Below, in pieces: positions 51,201-61,463 of a DNA stretch of 64,000 nucleotides. Under the pieces are notes generated by a model that saw only the letters and a list, made by a program, of their open reading frames with translations, did no database searches and was not told the DNA's origin. The DNA lies in contig BCGN01000005.1 of the NCBI GenBank assembly GCA_001599295.1, positions 372,001 through 436,000 on the forward strand, in the 5' to 3' direction. Every line of letters starts with the position of its first letter. The stretch's first letter is position 1. Source of the stretch: Sporopachydermia quercuum (Eukaryota > Ascomycota > Sporopachydermiomycetes > Sporopachydermiales > Sporopachydermiaceae). The translations under genes were made by a program, and so were the position numbers.

Positions 51201-51760
51201 GTTTCAACATAATGTGGCTTCTTGCGACCTTTCAAAGAATGAGATCCATCTCCACTACCATCGTCACCACCATTTGGAGTACCTGCGCCAGACGCGGAAG
51301 AGGCAGAATTTGAACTTCCGGTTGCAACTGTAGATGAACTAACAGAATCGTCCTTCTTGGTAGGAGTTTTTGGATTCTCGGCAGGAGATGGTTCTGGCTC
51401 CTTACTTGGAGTTTCCTTATCATCTGATTCAGCAGGCTTTTCATTTGTATCTTTGCCAGTTGGTTTCTTTGCTGATTTCAACAACATCTCTGAAAACACT
51501 TCAAAATCATCAAGTGATTTCTGGACGTTAGGGGAAACAAAAGGTTTATACTCTGAACCGTTAAGACTACTTGGATCCATCATGGATTCTTCTTTATGTA
51601 ATGGTAAGGCAACCGAAGTGGCAGATCGTGAGAGACATGGAATCATCACTGATCCTTTCGTCACGCTGCAACTGCGACCCGAAGATGCCAATGGTCTATG
51701 CATTTGTGATAATGCTTTTCTAGCAACAAAGCTAGAAGGTAGTTTTCTTAGCAACGTCAT
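48215..51760 (-). CDS. PIM1: Mitochondrial Lon protease Pim1
   Basis: An 1181-residue AAA+ serine protease (S. cerevisiae Pim1 has 1133). The N-terminus is a basic Ser/Leu-rich mitochondrial targeting sequence. A low-complexity Ser/Thr/Glu segment (about 90-170) precedes the Lon substrate-binding domain, which starts near LPISRRPLFPGFYKAVVV. Walker A is GPPGVGKTS (about 660), Walker B ILIDEIDKIG. The protease domain shows the Ser-Lys dyad: PKDGPSAGVTM (Ser, about 1050) and GKVLRIGGLREKTVAA (Lys, about 1092). An Ala/Glu-rich charged insert, as in yeast Pim1, separates ATPase and protease domains. The enzyme degrades damaged matrix proteins and maintains mitochondrial DNA. Confidence 0.98.
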   Translation of the reverse strand: MTLLRKLPSSFVARKALSQMHRPLASSGRSCSVTKGSVMIPCLSRSATSVALPLHKEESMMDPSSLNGSEYKPFVSPNVQKSLDDFEVFSEMLLKSAKKPTGKDTNEKPAESDDKETPSKEPEPSPAENPKTPTKKDDSVSSSTVATGSSNSASSASGAGTPNGGDDGSGDGSHSLKGRKKPHYVETYPQLLALPISRRPLFPGFYKAVVVTDPQVIAAMEETIKRKQPYVGAFLFKDEHADSDVIENVDDVYPVGVFAQITSFFSSRDEGTGRSTMTALLYPHGRIRIDSLIPPKVLRSETAETEGTGSVEVEELDIIDKSLSDIEAAATKAKVKSTVGSKEETTREKPATSIPTESIPAASASEESDVTSFEKSVAVKTEDQSDIASDSSEDLGPSAFLKDYNVSIINVSDLEDEPYDRHSPVVNALVSETLKVFKDIGKLNSLFREQIATFSASMQTATTNIFEEPARLADFAAAVSAGEEKELQEVLNALNIEERLRKALTVLTKELMNAQLQEKISKDVESKIQKRQREYYLMEQLKGIKRELGINDGRDKLIESFKEKAAKLAMPEAVKKVFDDELSKLSTLETAMSEFNVTRNYLDWITQLPWGMKSKEQYNIKKALTILDEDHYGMKDVKDRILEFIAVGKLLGSVDGKILCFVGPPGVGKTSIGKSIARALNRKFYRFSVGGITDVAEIKGHRRTYIGALPGRIIQALRQCETENPLILIDEIDKIGHGGVHGDPAAALLEVLDPEQNSNFLDHYMDIPVDLSKVLFVCTANITDSIPRPLLDRMEVIELSGYVAYEKVNIAENYLIPAAKELSGLKSAKVNLTEDGLVTLIKSYCRESGVRNLKKQIEKIYRKAALNIVKEIGEEEEPESEEAAAAAAEEHKGETKEAEESRKAAEEKKEEDEFSEVVKERDSVPKVVVPDTVDITISSDNLKDYVGPPIYLSDRLYEKTPPGIVMGLAWTSLGGTAMYVESVLQQPLSHDSHPGLDRTGQLGDVMKESSHIAYSFAKMFISSHYPENRFFEKAKIHLHCPEGAVPKDGPSAGVTMASSLLSLAFNRPLEPTVAMTGEMTVTGKVLRIGGLREKTVAAKRSGASTIIFPKDNIADWSELPDNIREGLTPVPADWYQDIFDVLFKDMSKEEGNNAWASEFKKIDEEKKKQKKEAKEDGGDNE

Positions 51761-52761
51761 ATTGTATAATGTGAATTGAGGATTACTTAAGAATTACTGT
51801 TTACGCTATAAAGCAACCTATGAGATGGACTATTGGCCAACAGATTAATGGTGATCAATTGAAGTGCCACACAGTCACAAGTGAATAGGAATGATCAGCA
51901 CGATAAGCAATGTCTTATTATAATGGCTTCCCAGCTTCAAAGTTGAAAATAAAAAGGTGTGCTGAAAACTTCTATCAAATCTATCGCGACACTCGTCCAA
52001 TAAACAACTGACTAGTTTAATTATGTGTTATTCAACCAAATGTCCATCAACTGATCAGTGATAGCAAATGCACTAGTTAGATGAGATGGTCAGTGAATCA
52101 GACAATAAATACCGATAAAACAGCCTTCTTGGATAGGATTTTTGTTTTATTTCAACAATCACTCGTTATCGGAATTGAGAGGTTGATAATGCCAGTAAAG
52201 AGACAATCAATGCTTTAGTAAGCTTATTCACTCAGAATGAATAGTGGCAATAGCATGGTGATAACTGAGAACACAATACCATAATAAGCCCAGGAGGCGT
52301 CGGTTATCGTCGAGGTGTCAGGATTAATTAGTAATTTGGGCGGGGGGAGGTGAAGAGATAGGGTAGGAAGTATGGATTTATTGCAGTAAGAGGGGTATAT
52401 TGTAGATGAAGAGATACGAGAGTCACGTGAAAAGGGGAGAAAGACAAGTTCATGAATGGCTAATGTTTTGTTTTTAGTTCTAATTGTAAACTGAAGCTTG
52501 AGTTCTGGTTCAGACCACTTGATGATTATTTAGTAAATAGACGTTATACAAAAAAGGAGGAGGCCATATCGATAGTAAGATTCATGCGATTGGGTTCTGG
52601 GGTATATGCAGGATTCATGCAAGATGTATCGCATATGCATGTAATCGCATACTGTGAGTGGTTAATGCTCGTAAATGAGTAACAATCAATCGAATATTTC
52701 AGGCAATCCTCTACAAATTGCTGCTAATTGAATGAGGAGCATAATTAGTTAATAAGCTTCT
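51761..52761. other. PIM1 upstream region
   Basis: About 1 kb between PIM1 and MED31, both minus strand. A G-rich patch (52338-52350), two AGGGG stress-element-like motifs and a TCACGTGA palindrome cluster about 580-680 bp upstream of the PIM1 ATG. No gene is visible. Confidence 0.45.
52338..52437. promoter_or_regulatory. Candidate stress-type regulatory cluster upstream of PIM1
   Basis: Within 100 bp: GGGCGGGGGGAGG (52338-52350), AGGGG (52391-52395), TCACGTGA (52423-52430) and AGGGG (52433-52437). AGGGG/CCCCT is the Msn2/4 stress element core and CACGTG a bHLH site. Lon genes are stress-induced in yeast. Motifs are visible; function is inferred, and the distance from the gene (about 600 bp) weakens the case. 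Confidence 0.3.
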
Positions 52762-53463
52762 TCATGCTGTAGTGATTGGTTGACCTTGAGTTATTACATC
52801 CGCTTGAGCTACAGTAGCGTCTGTCATCTCCACATCTTTGGAGCCTGGATCATCAAGTCCATCAGTTCCATTCGATTCAGTGGGTTCAATTTTATTTGAA
52901 TCTTCATCAGATTTCGGCTGAAAAGATAGCTTATTAGCGCGCCATCGTGTTTCCATGTCAGCCATTAGTTTACCAACAGTATCCAACTTTGATATATCTC
53001 TTCGGAACTCCTCTTGCTGAAGCAGTGTTAAAATGTGTAAACAGTTTGGATAAACCAGATATTGTGCATATTTAGGATCCCTCCAGTACTCTAGATATTT
53101 CAAGTAGTTCAAGACCTTCTCCTCTTCAAAGTATTTGTTCTGCGCTAGATAGTTGACGTACTGTAAATTTGCTAATGATTGAACGAACTGTTGTCATGTT
53201 AGAATCTCATATTACGCAGAACTATTTCAAAATACCACTGCAATTATCACACCAACAATTCTNATAATCCTTCTTGAAATCAAGGTTGTTAACCAGCTTT
53301 CAAATCTCCAGCTTTACATTTTACTTACCTCGAGCTCAATTTCCCATCTTGTTGGCAATTCAGGCAAAGCTGTCGTATCTGATGATTCATTTGTTTCTGG
53401 GTTAGAATCTATCGGTGCTTCTTCGCCAACGTTTACCGTGCTTGCTTCTAGATTCTCGCTCAT
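52762..53463 (-). CDS. MED31: Mediator subunit Med31 (Soh1), two exons
   Basis: Exon 1 is 53463-53329 and exon 2 is 53187-52762, phase 0, giving 186 residues. The intron (53328-53188, 141 nt) starts GTAAGT, has branch point TTCTAAC at 53204-53198 and ends CAG. The junction rebuilds the conserved core: TRWEIELE, then [20 protein letters not shown], then [15 protein letters not shown] and [17 protein letters not shown]. Med31 sits in the middle module of Mediator and is among its most conserved subunits. S. cerevisiae Soh1 has 127 residues; the extra length is an acidic N-terminal 36 residues and a polar C-terminal tail. The core motif makes the call secure. Confidence 0.95.
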
Positions 53464-54420
53464 TGTGAACTATACAACCGGACATAAGAGTACTCTTTTT
53501 AACTTGGTCAACCTTTCCTTTTTCTGCCTTCTATCTATACTCTCTTTGCATAAGCCAAGAACGAACCCTATGATCTATTGAATACACAACCTTGAATCTC
53601 TCTATCTTTAGAAACCTTCAACAGTCATATGCACATATTCATGCTACCTCTTTCTCCTTCTCTAAGTAGTACTACTGCATCAAATTCCTATCGCTTCCTA
53701 TCGCTTATACCAAATAAACTATCAACAAATACTTGGTAACATAAATAGATAAGAAACAGCATGAGCTAACAGGCTTAACCAGGCATACACAGATATTTAC
53801 AGGACGGAGGACAAGGTATATTCCGGAGATCATACTGATCTATCAGAACCCCAAAACAGGAACAAATATCGGATATTATAGATAGCTTTTTAAAGTCCAA
53901 CTTATGCATAAACACAATATATAAGCAAACCTTAACTCATCATCAATATATACTTCCACATAAACCGAACTTTCTTCCTATTAAACAGGACTTCCCAGTT
54001 ATTTATTATATATAATAATAGTAGAGTGTCATCATCAGTATAATACATAATAGCTAGTCAAGCACTCAAATGTGTAAACATATCTATCTTATGACAAATT
54101 ATTGGCAAACATTATAAGACATTCCACTGATGAAAGATAATCAACCATATAACTCATCCCATCATCTCATCAACAGTGACATAAGCCATATATCATTTCA
54201 TAATTGATTCATGCTATGGAATAGTTGCAACTAAGCCAATAAGCAAAAACAGCTGTGAATAAAAAGGGAATCAATTATCAGCTGTACTTAGTCTTCTTCG
54301 CATTTTCTATCAACCCTGGCACAACTTAGGATAGCCCACTTGAACCAGGCACCACCTTACTCGTTGATCCATTATACTCATCAATCAATAGCAAAGAAAG
54401 CAAACCAAAATTTACATATA
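53464..54420. other. Divergent intergenic region between MED31 and the FIT-family gene
   Basis: About 957 bp, AT-rich, holding both promoters. No gene, repeat or RNA was recognised. Confidence 0.4.
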
Positions 54421-55482
54421 ATGGCAAATCTCAACACACCTCAGACAATACGACAGAACAGACTTTTCAAGCCATTGCAGTTCAAACTATGGCTATGCTT
54501 ATATCCATTAACCATTCTAGCAGGTCAAGCATTGTACTTTTCATCAAAGTATCCTTTGCTGATCAACACTGCACCTGTCATTGACAACCATCTGGCATAT
54601 TTCAATAATAAACGAAACCTGCTAAACCGAATTTTTGTTAAAAAAGGGTGGCTATGGACGACGATAGCTTTTATGGGAATTATTTTCTGGATTCAGTTGT
54701 ATAATATGTTTGTTGATGAGCAGAAAGTTAAGTATGAAGAAAAACAAGATGGCCATCGTAGCGGCAATAAAGACGATATTAACAGCGAAAATAATACTAT
54801 TGATGCCAAAACTTCTATTACAACTACTACATCTCCGCCTTTGATTGATGAGCCTGATAACTTCAAGTTACCAAAGATAAATATCGTGCGAAAACTAATC
54901 ATTGATTATCTGCTGGCCACTCTCATATGGGTGTTCTATTCTCAATGGTTCTTTGGTCCTGCTATCATGGACAGAGTATTTATACTTAGTGGGGGCACCT
55001 GTGAGCTCCACACGATGGGATCATCCACAGATTTGGATTTAGGGCCCTTGCCTTTGGAAATGAGCATTGGTAGCCCTATTGTTCATGTTAGCAGTAGTAG
55101 CTGTAGAAAATCGGGTGGCGCATGGGTCAATGGATTCGATCCCAGTGGTCATTGTTTCATACTCACGCACATGAGCTTGTTTCTAGTGGTGATAGTTATG
55201 AGAATTTGGAATAGTGTGCAACATAATGGTAACTTCTTGCTGACAGTAGTAGATTTACTAATACCTGGCAGTGATGGATTGTTGAAGTATAAGGAGGTCA
55301 AATCAATAGACAACGTCAAACTAGTTGGACGAATAGTAGCATTTCTGTTGATCTTTTTGTTTCTACTATGGTTGTTTATGTTATTTATAACTGGGGTATT
55401 TTTCCATGGTTTTGGTGAGAATCTTGCTGGTTTGATTGGTGGCTATTTTTGGTTTGTATTGATGTTCTTAGGATTCAATTAG
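54421..55482 (+). CDS. SCS3: FIT-family ER protein (Scs3/FIT2), lipid-droplet and phospholipid homeostasis
   Basis: A 353-residue multipass ER protein. Membrane spans include LWLCLYPLTILAGQALYF near residue 25 and several near the C-terminus. The FIT2 catalytic motif is clear: DPSGHCFILTHMSLFL with its active-site His (about 240) and the second His in FFHGFGENLAG (about 335). FIT2/Scs3 is an acyl-CoA diphosphatase required for lipid-droplet budding and normal ER phospholipid levels. The first ATG (54421) gives a protein of near family length (Scs3 380); codons upstream are not ATG. S. cerevisiae has two paralogues, SCS3 and YFT2; assignment to SCS3 is the more likely but not proven. Confidence 0.88.
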   Translation: MANLNTPQTIRQNRLFKPLQFKLWLCLYPLTILAGQALYFSSKYPLLINTAPVIDNHLAYFNNKRNLLNRIFVKKGWLWTTIAFMGIIFWIQLYNMFVDEQKVKYEEKQDGHRSGNKDDINSENNTIDAKTSITTTTSPPLIDEPDNFKLPKINIVRKLIIDYLLATLIWVFYSQWFFGPAIMDRVFILSGGTCELHTMGSSTDLDLGPLPLEMSIGSPIVHVSSSSCRKSGGAWVNGFDPSGHCFILTHMSLFLVVIVMRIWNSVQHNGNFLLTVVDLLIPGSDGLLKYKEVKSIDNVKLVGRIVAFLLIFLFLLWLFMLFITGVFFHGFGENLAGLIGGYFWFVLMFLGFN

Positions 55483-56128
55483 AAGGATTGATCTAATAAG
55501 CTTGAATGTTTAATGAGATGTAGAATGTATATAATAAAGATTGTACAGTTGCTTTTCTACAGCTGTTGTTTACGAAAGTCTGATAACAAAAGTCTGCTAA
55601 GATGTCATGTGGCATGAATCGTTGGGAACGTCAGTGCCATCAATAATAATTAGAACGCTTCAAATGTTCAAAGATTAACTAAAATGATAACTACTTCTCT
55701 TAGGTGTTCAGGAGCAGTGGATATTTTCTTGGTTGACGTATCTAGCAGAAATACATTTAAGAATCACGTTCACAGTAGATGTACTCATGAATACTCTCTA
55801 TAAGTAGGATAATAATCAACACTAGTAGAGAACACACACATATACTTGTGATAAGATACAACCATCAGCTATCAATTCTCATATGATTCAATCGCTTGAG
55901 TAATTAGGCCAAATCTATCAGTTACTCAGATTCAGATGCTAAATGACAACTATTATTGCTAATATTATGACTTCTGTCAAGAAATCTCCGTTCATTCTTT
56001 ACAGTCCATACAAATAAGCAGTAATGTTCACATTATATCCTTTATCCTATACAAATTATACATAAAAATAATACGACAAAAAAGAGAATGCCCTATTTAA
56101 TACCACCTAAACTGATTTAGCTGTTTCT
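55483..56128. other. Convergent 3' intergenic region
   Basis: About 646 bp between the FIT-family gene and the transporter gene, tail to tail. AT-rich, no gene recognised. Confidence 0.4.
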
Positions 56129-58057
56129 CTACTTATGGTTCACCTTCCATAATCTATGAGGTAAATTCTGAATCTGTTTAACCTTTGGTTTGATGAATCC
56201 AAAAAAAAGCGCGAGTCCAAGAACTATGCAGAACATATTAGTTGCATAGTATCCATCTCTATGAGTATTACATGATCCTCCTAAAGCTGAACATTTTGTC
56301 TTCGCATCTTCCTTAATACATGAGAATTGATTAGCTTCAGTAAACAAAGGTGAATCAACAGGGGTAGTGTCACTACCACTGGTGATAGGTTGGCATATAG
56401 CACTAGTGAAAAGATCAACCAGTATAAATATGAAGAACTTTGGCCAAGTTCCGCCAAGATTGGAAATAGTATTCAGAGTGGTCATGTAAGTTCCACCGAT
56501 AGTAGGATCAGCTACTTGAGTATGGAAAGCAGAGATAGAGACAAACTGAATAGTTGACATGAAAGAACCAAACAAATGTTGAATGATTACCATTAGAAAG
56601 TATGATGTAGTAATACCATCTTTAGGGAAACAATACACTAACAGTTGGGCCAATGCTGCAGATGTAAGTCTACCTAGGAAAGCATATAACCAAGGACGCA
56701 AAGGATTGGATCCTGAGGACCATTTGGCAACATAATAACCAAATACAATTTCAAAAGGGAAATCAATCAGCACTGTCAAAGCTAAATCTTCTTTGGAGAA
56801 GCCCTTTTCTAGTAGCTTGAGATTTGTCACTGATTCGTTTGTTTGGAAAGCAATTTTAGAAACAAAATGGATTGCAATTAGTGACTGAATGTTTGGTAAT
56901 TTGATAACCTGATACATTGTCTTATAAATCTTCTTAATTCCTTCTTTTACTGCTGGTTCATTGCCACTGTTGTCCTTTTCCACAACAAATAATGCTACTA
57001 CAATAGTAGCAACCAAATACATCCAACCAACTATCCATAGATACAGAGAAAGTGTGACTAAACCAACATCTGACGGTGTAGTTCTGAAATACTTGTTAGC
57101 AAATTCAGGCGAGTTGAATGCAAGAAATACTGTGAAACTAAGAAAGTAGCCAGTGTTGATGCCAACAGTTTGAGCTGTTGATGCAAAACTAAGAGCATTT
57201 CTAGATAATAATGTAAGGCACCAGCCGTCCACAGCAATATCTTGAGTTGCACACAGTAATACCAGCGTGAAGAAATACGCAGTTATCTTCCCCAGATTAT
57301 CCTGAGGATTAGAGAACAAATCATTACATTGATACGAAAGGTATAATAGAACCACTGATGATATTGCTTGTATAGGAATGATCCATGATTTTCTTCTTCC
57401 AAACTTTTCAGAATAGATGGCATCAACAATAGGACTCCATAGCAGTTTCAAGCTGTAAGGATACGATGCTAATGAGAACACGCCGACTTGCGAATACGAC
57501 AATGATGCTTTGAGAAGAAACGGAACAGAACCAAATGCTAAACCAACAGGAATTCCTTGTAGTAAATATAAGAATGTTAAAATGTAGAAGTTCAGCTTAT
57601 CTTCCGTAGAAAGATCGCCAATGGCTTTTGGTTTTGGTGCTGTGGAATGATCAATGACTGAATCATCAGATGTACTGCTTGGAAAATGCTGAAAAGGATC
57701 TGGTGATTTTGTTGCAAATCTGGTATCAATACTTGATGAGCCTGCTGGCGATAAATCTTTCAAAGTTATGTCATCACNATATTCCGGATCACTGCCATTA
57801 GATGCTGAAGTGGATCGATTCCGCTTATATAGTGGTAATAGGTTCGATTCCTGATTAGTCATGATGGGTTCCGAATTTTCAGGGTCCTCTGATGAATCTT
57901 CTAACAGTGATTCCTCTTTGCTTTTCCTCTTGTAGTTTGATATGGTGTTGTTTGATTGAACATCTATTCCTGTTGATACCGAGAAACTGGCGTTATTTAC
58001 TTCTGGGTGCTCTGAAGCTGGACTGAGAGTTTTCCTATCTCTTGTTTTCTTTGGCAT
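56129..58057 (-). CDS. Acetyl-CoA transporter-like MFS protein (SLC33A1/YBR220C family)
   Basis: A 642-residue protein with a polar N-terminal tail (about 155 residues) and then about 12 membrane spans. The family signature is visible: FYILTFLYLLQGIPVGLAFG, SVPFLLKASLSYSQVG, SYPYSLKLLWSPIVDA, FGRRKSWIIPIQ and TQDIAVDGWCL. These match human AT-1 (SLC33A1), which imports acetyl-CoA into the ER lumen, and yeast YBR220C. A Cys-rich loop lies near the C-terminus (FSCIKEDAKTKCSALGGSC). The first ATG (58057) was chosen; the codon before it in the extended frame is TTG. One N lies in the N-terminal tail. Transport of acetyl-CoA in this yeast is inferred from the family. Confidence 0.88.
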   Translation of the reverse strand: MPKKTRDRKTLSPASEHPEVNNASFSVSTGIDVQSNNTISNYKRKSKEESLLEDSSEDPENSEPIMTNQESNLLPLYKRNRSTSASNGSDPEYXDDITLKDLSPAGSSSIDTRFATKSPDPFQHFPSSTSDDSVIDHSTAPKPKAIGDLSTEDKLNFYILTFLYLLQGIPVGLAFGSVPFLLKASLSYSQVGVFSLASYPYSLKLLWSPIVDAIYSEKFGRRKSWIIPIQAISSVVLLYLSYQCNDLFSNPQDNLGKITAYFFTLVLLCATQDIAVDGWCLTLLSRNALSFASTAQTVGINTGYFLSFTVFLAFNSPEFANKYFRTTPSDVGLVTLSLYLWIVGWMYLVATIVVALFVVEKDNSGNEPAVKEGIKKIYKTMYQVIKLPNIQSLIAIHFVSKIAFQTNESVTNLKLLEKGFSKEDLALTVLIDFPFEIVFGYYVAKWSSGSNPLRPWLYAFLGRLTSAALAQLLVYCFPKDGITTSYFLMVIIQHLFGSFMSTIQFVSISAFHTQVADPTIGGTYMTTLNTISNLGGTWPKFFIFILVDLFTSAICQPITSGSDTTPVDSPLFTEANQFSCIKEDAKTKCSALGGSCNTHRDGYYATNMFCIVLGLALFFGFIKPKVKQIQNLPHRLWKVNHK

Positions 58058-61000
58058 TTGCAAATAGAAAGGTCTGTCTTTAAATTATGTGGATAAATCT
58101 ACTATTCGTGTAGAATTATTCCAAATAACGAGTTTCCTTGGTTAATGTTTGCTAAAAGTAACAATATACTATTATCACTGTGNAATCAGCTTTGAACGAT
58201 AGCGCGTAGTAGAGACCAATATCTTCCTTATTGCTTTCTATCCTAAATTTCCTATTGCTAGCTGTATGTTATAGTTAAAATAGAAGTTCTAGTAGTTACT
58301 GTAGTTTCTTTACTGTATACTAATAGTTATCTCGAATTCAATTTTCTGTCTATTACTTCTGTTATATTCTTATATATTCCACTTGTCAGGCTATCAACTC
58401 TAGCTTTGATTACGTGTATTTGCTCTCAAATCTGTTTACTTCTGAACAATGCTGCATACAATGCACTTAGAGGAACTTCCCACATAAATAAGAGAAGTTA
58501 AAAGCAAGTGTCAGAAAAGAAACCTGTTGGATTCAATTGTTTATTTGATGCCCACATCGCCATCGAATCTAATTGCTTACAGAAATGAAATTTCCCCAGT
58601 TTCGAGAGAACACGTTTAAAGTAAACAGTTTCTCATTGTAATGGCACTGAAAGGAGTTGTGAAGAGATATGATGTGCAGAGAGTTAAGGTTGATCATTGA
58701 TGTAGAGATCTGCAATGTATGCATGGGATTTCCAGAGAGCTCGTTCGGGAGATATTTCGGATACAGTATAAAGGTAGAGGAAAGAAAGAAGAGCCATATG
58801 TTTGCTCAATTGTTGCATTTGTTCAGGAATTTTAGGGAAGAGTTTCCGAAAGAATCGGACATCGTGATGATGGAGACAGGGCATTCATATGCAGGGGAGT
58901 GCAGGAAGAAAAGTTACATTTAAGTTTTGCAGAATAGTACAGGAAGGGGTATCAAATCATACCTGAACAATAAGCTGGCAGCTTGACGATCAAATTGAGT
59001 TGGGTTTATGATTGATAGAAACAAGAGAAAAGATNAAACAGTGATTTTTTATGAAATGAGCAGAAAGCAATGAATGAAGGGTAAAACACAAGTAGATATC
59101 AAATTCAATCATCGAGAGCCTCTTTCAGCGGGTATTGTTGAAAAGCAACGATTACTGTGCGAACATAGTACATGGCAAGTCACAGGACTACCGGACATTC
59201 AGGTACCACTTCTTAAAATCTGTTGTACTCCAAAGTATAGTTACACATCAATTAAACCACAGAGCCAANGTACTAGTCTCATTTATCAGAAGAATTTCCA
59301 ATTGTTATTTAAAACAAGCATTTTTAATTCAAAGCCTTAGTAATAAGTATCATGGTGACTACTCAGCTATTACTCATTGTATCACCAAGATCGTCCGGAC
59401 ACTTGCTATCTTTACAATCAACTGGCACCTTATGAGGTTCCTGTCTCTCTTAGTATCTCAGGTTTTCAACACTTCAAAAGCCCNTCCAAAAAGAAATTCA
59501 GAGATGTCTAAAAGAATCCCTTCCTCAATATTAAATCTTTTTGACAATATCTTTCTTTCTTTGACCTAAGGTATTCATATTATCTACTTTCACATTTCAT
59601 TTGCAGATCGAGTCTCCTCATACATTATATACATGTGAAAATTTATGGTGTGACAGCTGCACGGTCCATTCTGTTTTGTTTATACGGAAGTAGTCAGTGG
59701 GAGAACGCTACACTGTTACATTTTCTTCAACTTAATCGCGCTAGTTAGGCAAAATAAATCTAAAAGGTTAGGGTAAATGAACCAACACTGCATGGCTTGC
59801 TTGGTTCTATACAGTATCGCATGCAATAATATGCAAGCCGGAATAATACACAATTGCTGNGCATGAAAGGCTGATGAGAGAGATGAGAAGTGTTAGACAA
59901 AAAAAGAACAATTACGTTTGGCATAATATTTACATATTTTTATGAAAGTACAGTAGACTGTCTATCGGGAGAAATTACGCGCTTATTTTTTTGGATTGTA
60001 GTTTTCGGTAGCACTGGATTTGCGGTATAAACAATAGTAGGAGTTCCGTTTGAAGGTCAATTGCTTCTTGATCGCCAACCGTCATCATCAATCTATTTAT
60101 CCTTCTGATAAAATCAATGAACACGGCAGAAACAAACATTCATTTTACATTTGTTATCTAATCTCCTACAGACACCAAGTCAATTCAAATCAAGGAGAAC
60201 TGTAACAATGTTCCAAGCATATTATCCTGCTTTGAGTCTCCGAACGGATCAACCTAACCTTGAACTCCCTTTAATCCCTGTATCAAAAATATTTCTTTCG
60301 GCTTGCAAATCAAAAACAGAGATACCTTGCAATACGTAACATATTTACATGAAAAGTCATCAATCAACCATTTTCTGGTTCCTTTACGGCCAAAGCAATG
60401 TTGATTAATACACTATAGCCAACACATCAATGCTGAATACCCCCCCCCCTACAGACAGGTTATATCCCACCGCATCTTCACCAGTCTTCAACAACTATAT
60501 TCATTGTAAAATCTAATTTCAGCCTCGCCCATAATATCTCAACCTCATGCTCAAATCCCTATCATTTTCCAGTATTTCACTACTTAAACCTCTTCCTTTG
60601 ATTCGGGTACCTTTGTCTGTTCTCTTCCTTTCAATAAATAATACTTGCTGCCATATCTCTTTCTTCTTTTAATGCTTCCTCCTATCAACTAGAGATGGCA
60701 GTAAATTAGCTTTAGCCGTTACGTACAAATGGAAACCTAAATCATATCCCGTATATAACCAGAGACGAAACGAGACGTGAAGTTCATTATTTACCCTTGT
60801 ACGCAAACTTTATCCATGTAAGCCAGTTTTCTCATTCCTTCGCTCTTCTCTTCTTTGCAATGATTGATTAAAGGCCATTATAAGAAGATAACTTGGTGGT
60901 ATGAAATAATTTCTTGATATAAGGGTCAATTGAATTGATGGATTATTGATAAACGTGATTGAGAGTAGCTGAGCATTGATTGTTCGTTATAGATACGTAA

Positions 61001-61463
61001 GTAATATAATGATTGACGTGATAATAACAATGATAACGATGTTGATGTTTTGTTGATGTAATTGAGTAGTTGCAACGGTTGGTAATGGTAAGCATTGCTG
61101 CAGAACAATTGAGACTGTTTAGAGCTGAGAAGCTGAGTAGCAAGAACAATTATGCNGATAGAAATCCGATAGGTGAATGATTGTTCAGAATTTTGTATGG
61201 GTACGAAAAGAACTGCTTATTTCAATTGCTGCATTGCCTGCTGCATGGCAGTTTGGTTGATTATAGCTGTTAAAACAGGGACATGTCTGTTGGACAACTT
61301 GACGGATTTGCACCTTTGAAGAACGTAAATCAGACATCGGAAATGATTGAAACTATTAGGAATTGCATTTATTCGTCATCAGACCGTTTGAGTTGTCTAT
61401 TATGTTATTAAAGTAATCTGTTACTAGTTACTAACCACAATCACAGGTGACTATAGATTCAGA
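58058..61463. other. 3.4 kb gene-free region between the transporter gene and PDB1
   Basis: The longest stretch without a gene in the window. Open frames (58669-58923, 59135-59569, 60151-60339, minus-strand frames near 61000) lack domains, and most begin with TTG. It contains a C10 run (60440-60449), a TTAGGGT motif (59768-59774) and, at its end, a branch-point and acceptor signal just upstream of the PDB1 ATG. No tRNA or known RNA was recognised. It could hold long regulatory DNA, an unannotated non-coding RNA, a replication origin or a centromere; the sequence alone does not decide. Confidence 0.4.
61429..61446 (+). promoter_or_regulatory. Probable 3' end of a 5'-UTR intron of PDB1
   Basis: TACTAAC at 61429-61435 is followed by CAG at 61444-61446, 17 bp before the PDB1 ATG, with the same 12-nt spacing as proven introns in this window. 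Possible donors upstream include a GTATGG near 61196 and a GTAAGC near 61086. It would be an untranslated leader intron. Confidence 0.5.

Noticed and set aside
58669-59569. Open frames in the 3.4 kb gene-free region, the longest 144 codons
   Set aside because: The longest begins with TTG and contains N bases; none shows family similarity or coding-like composition.
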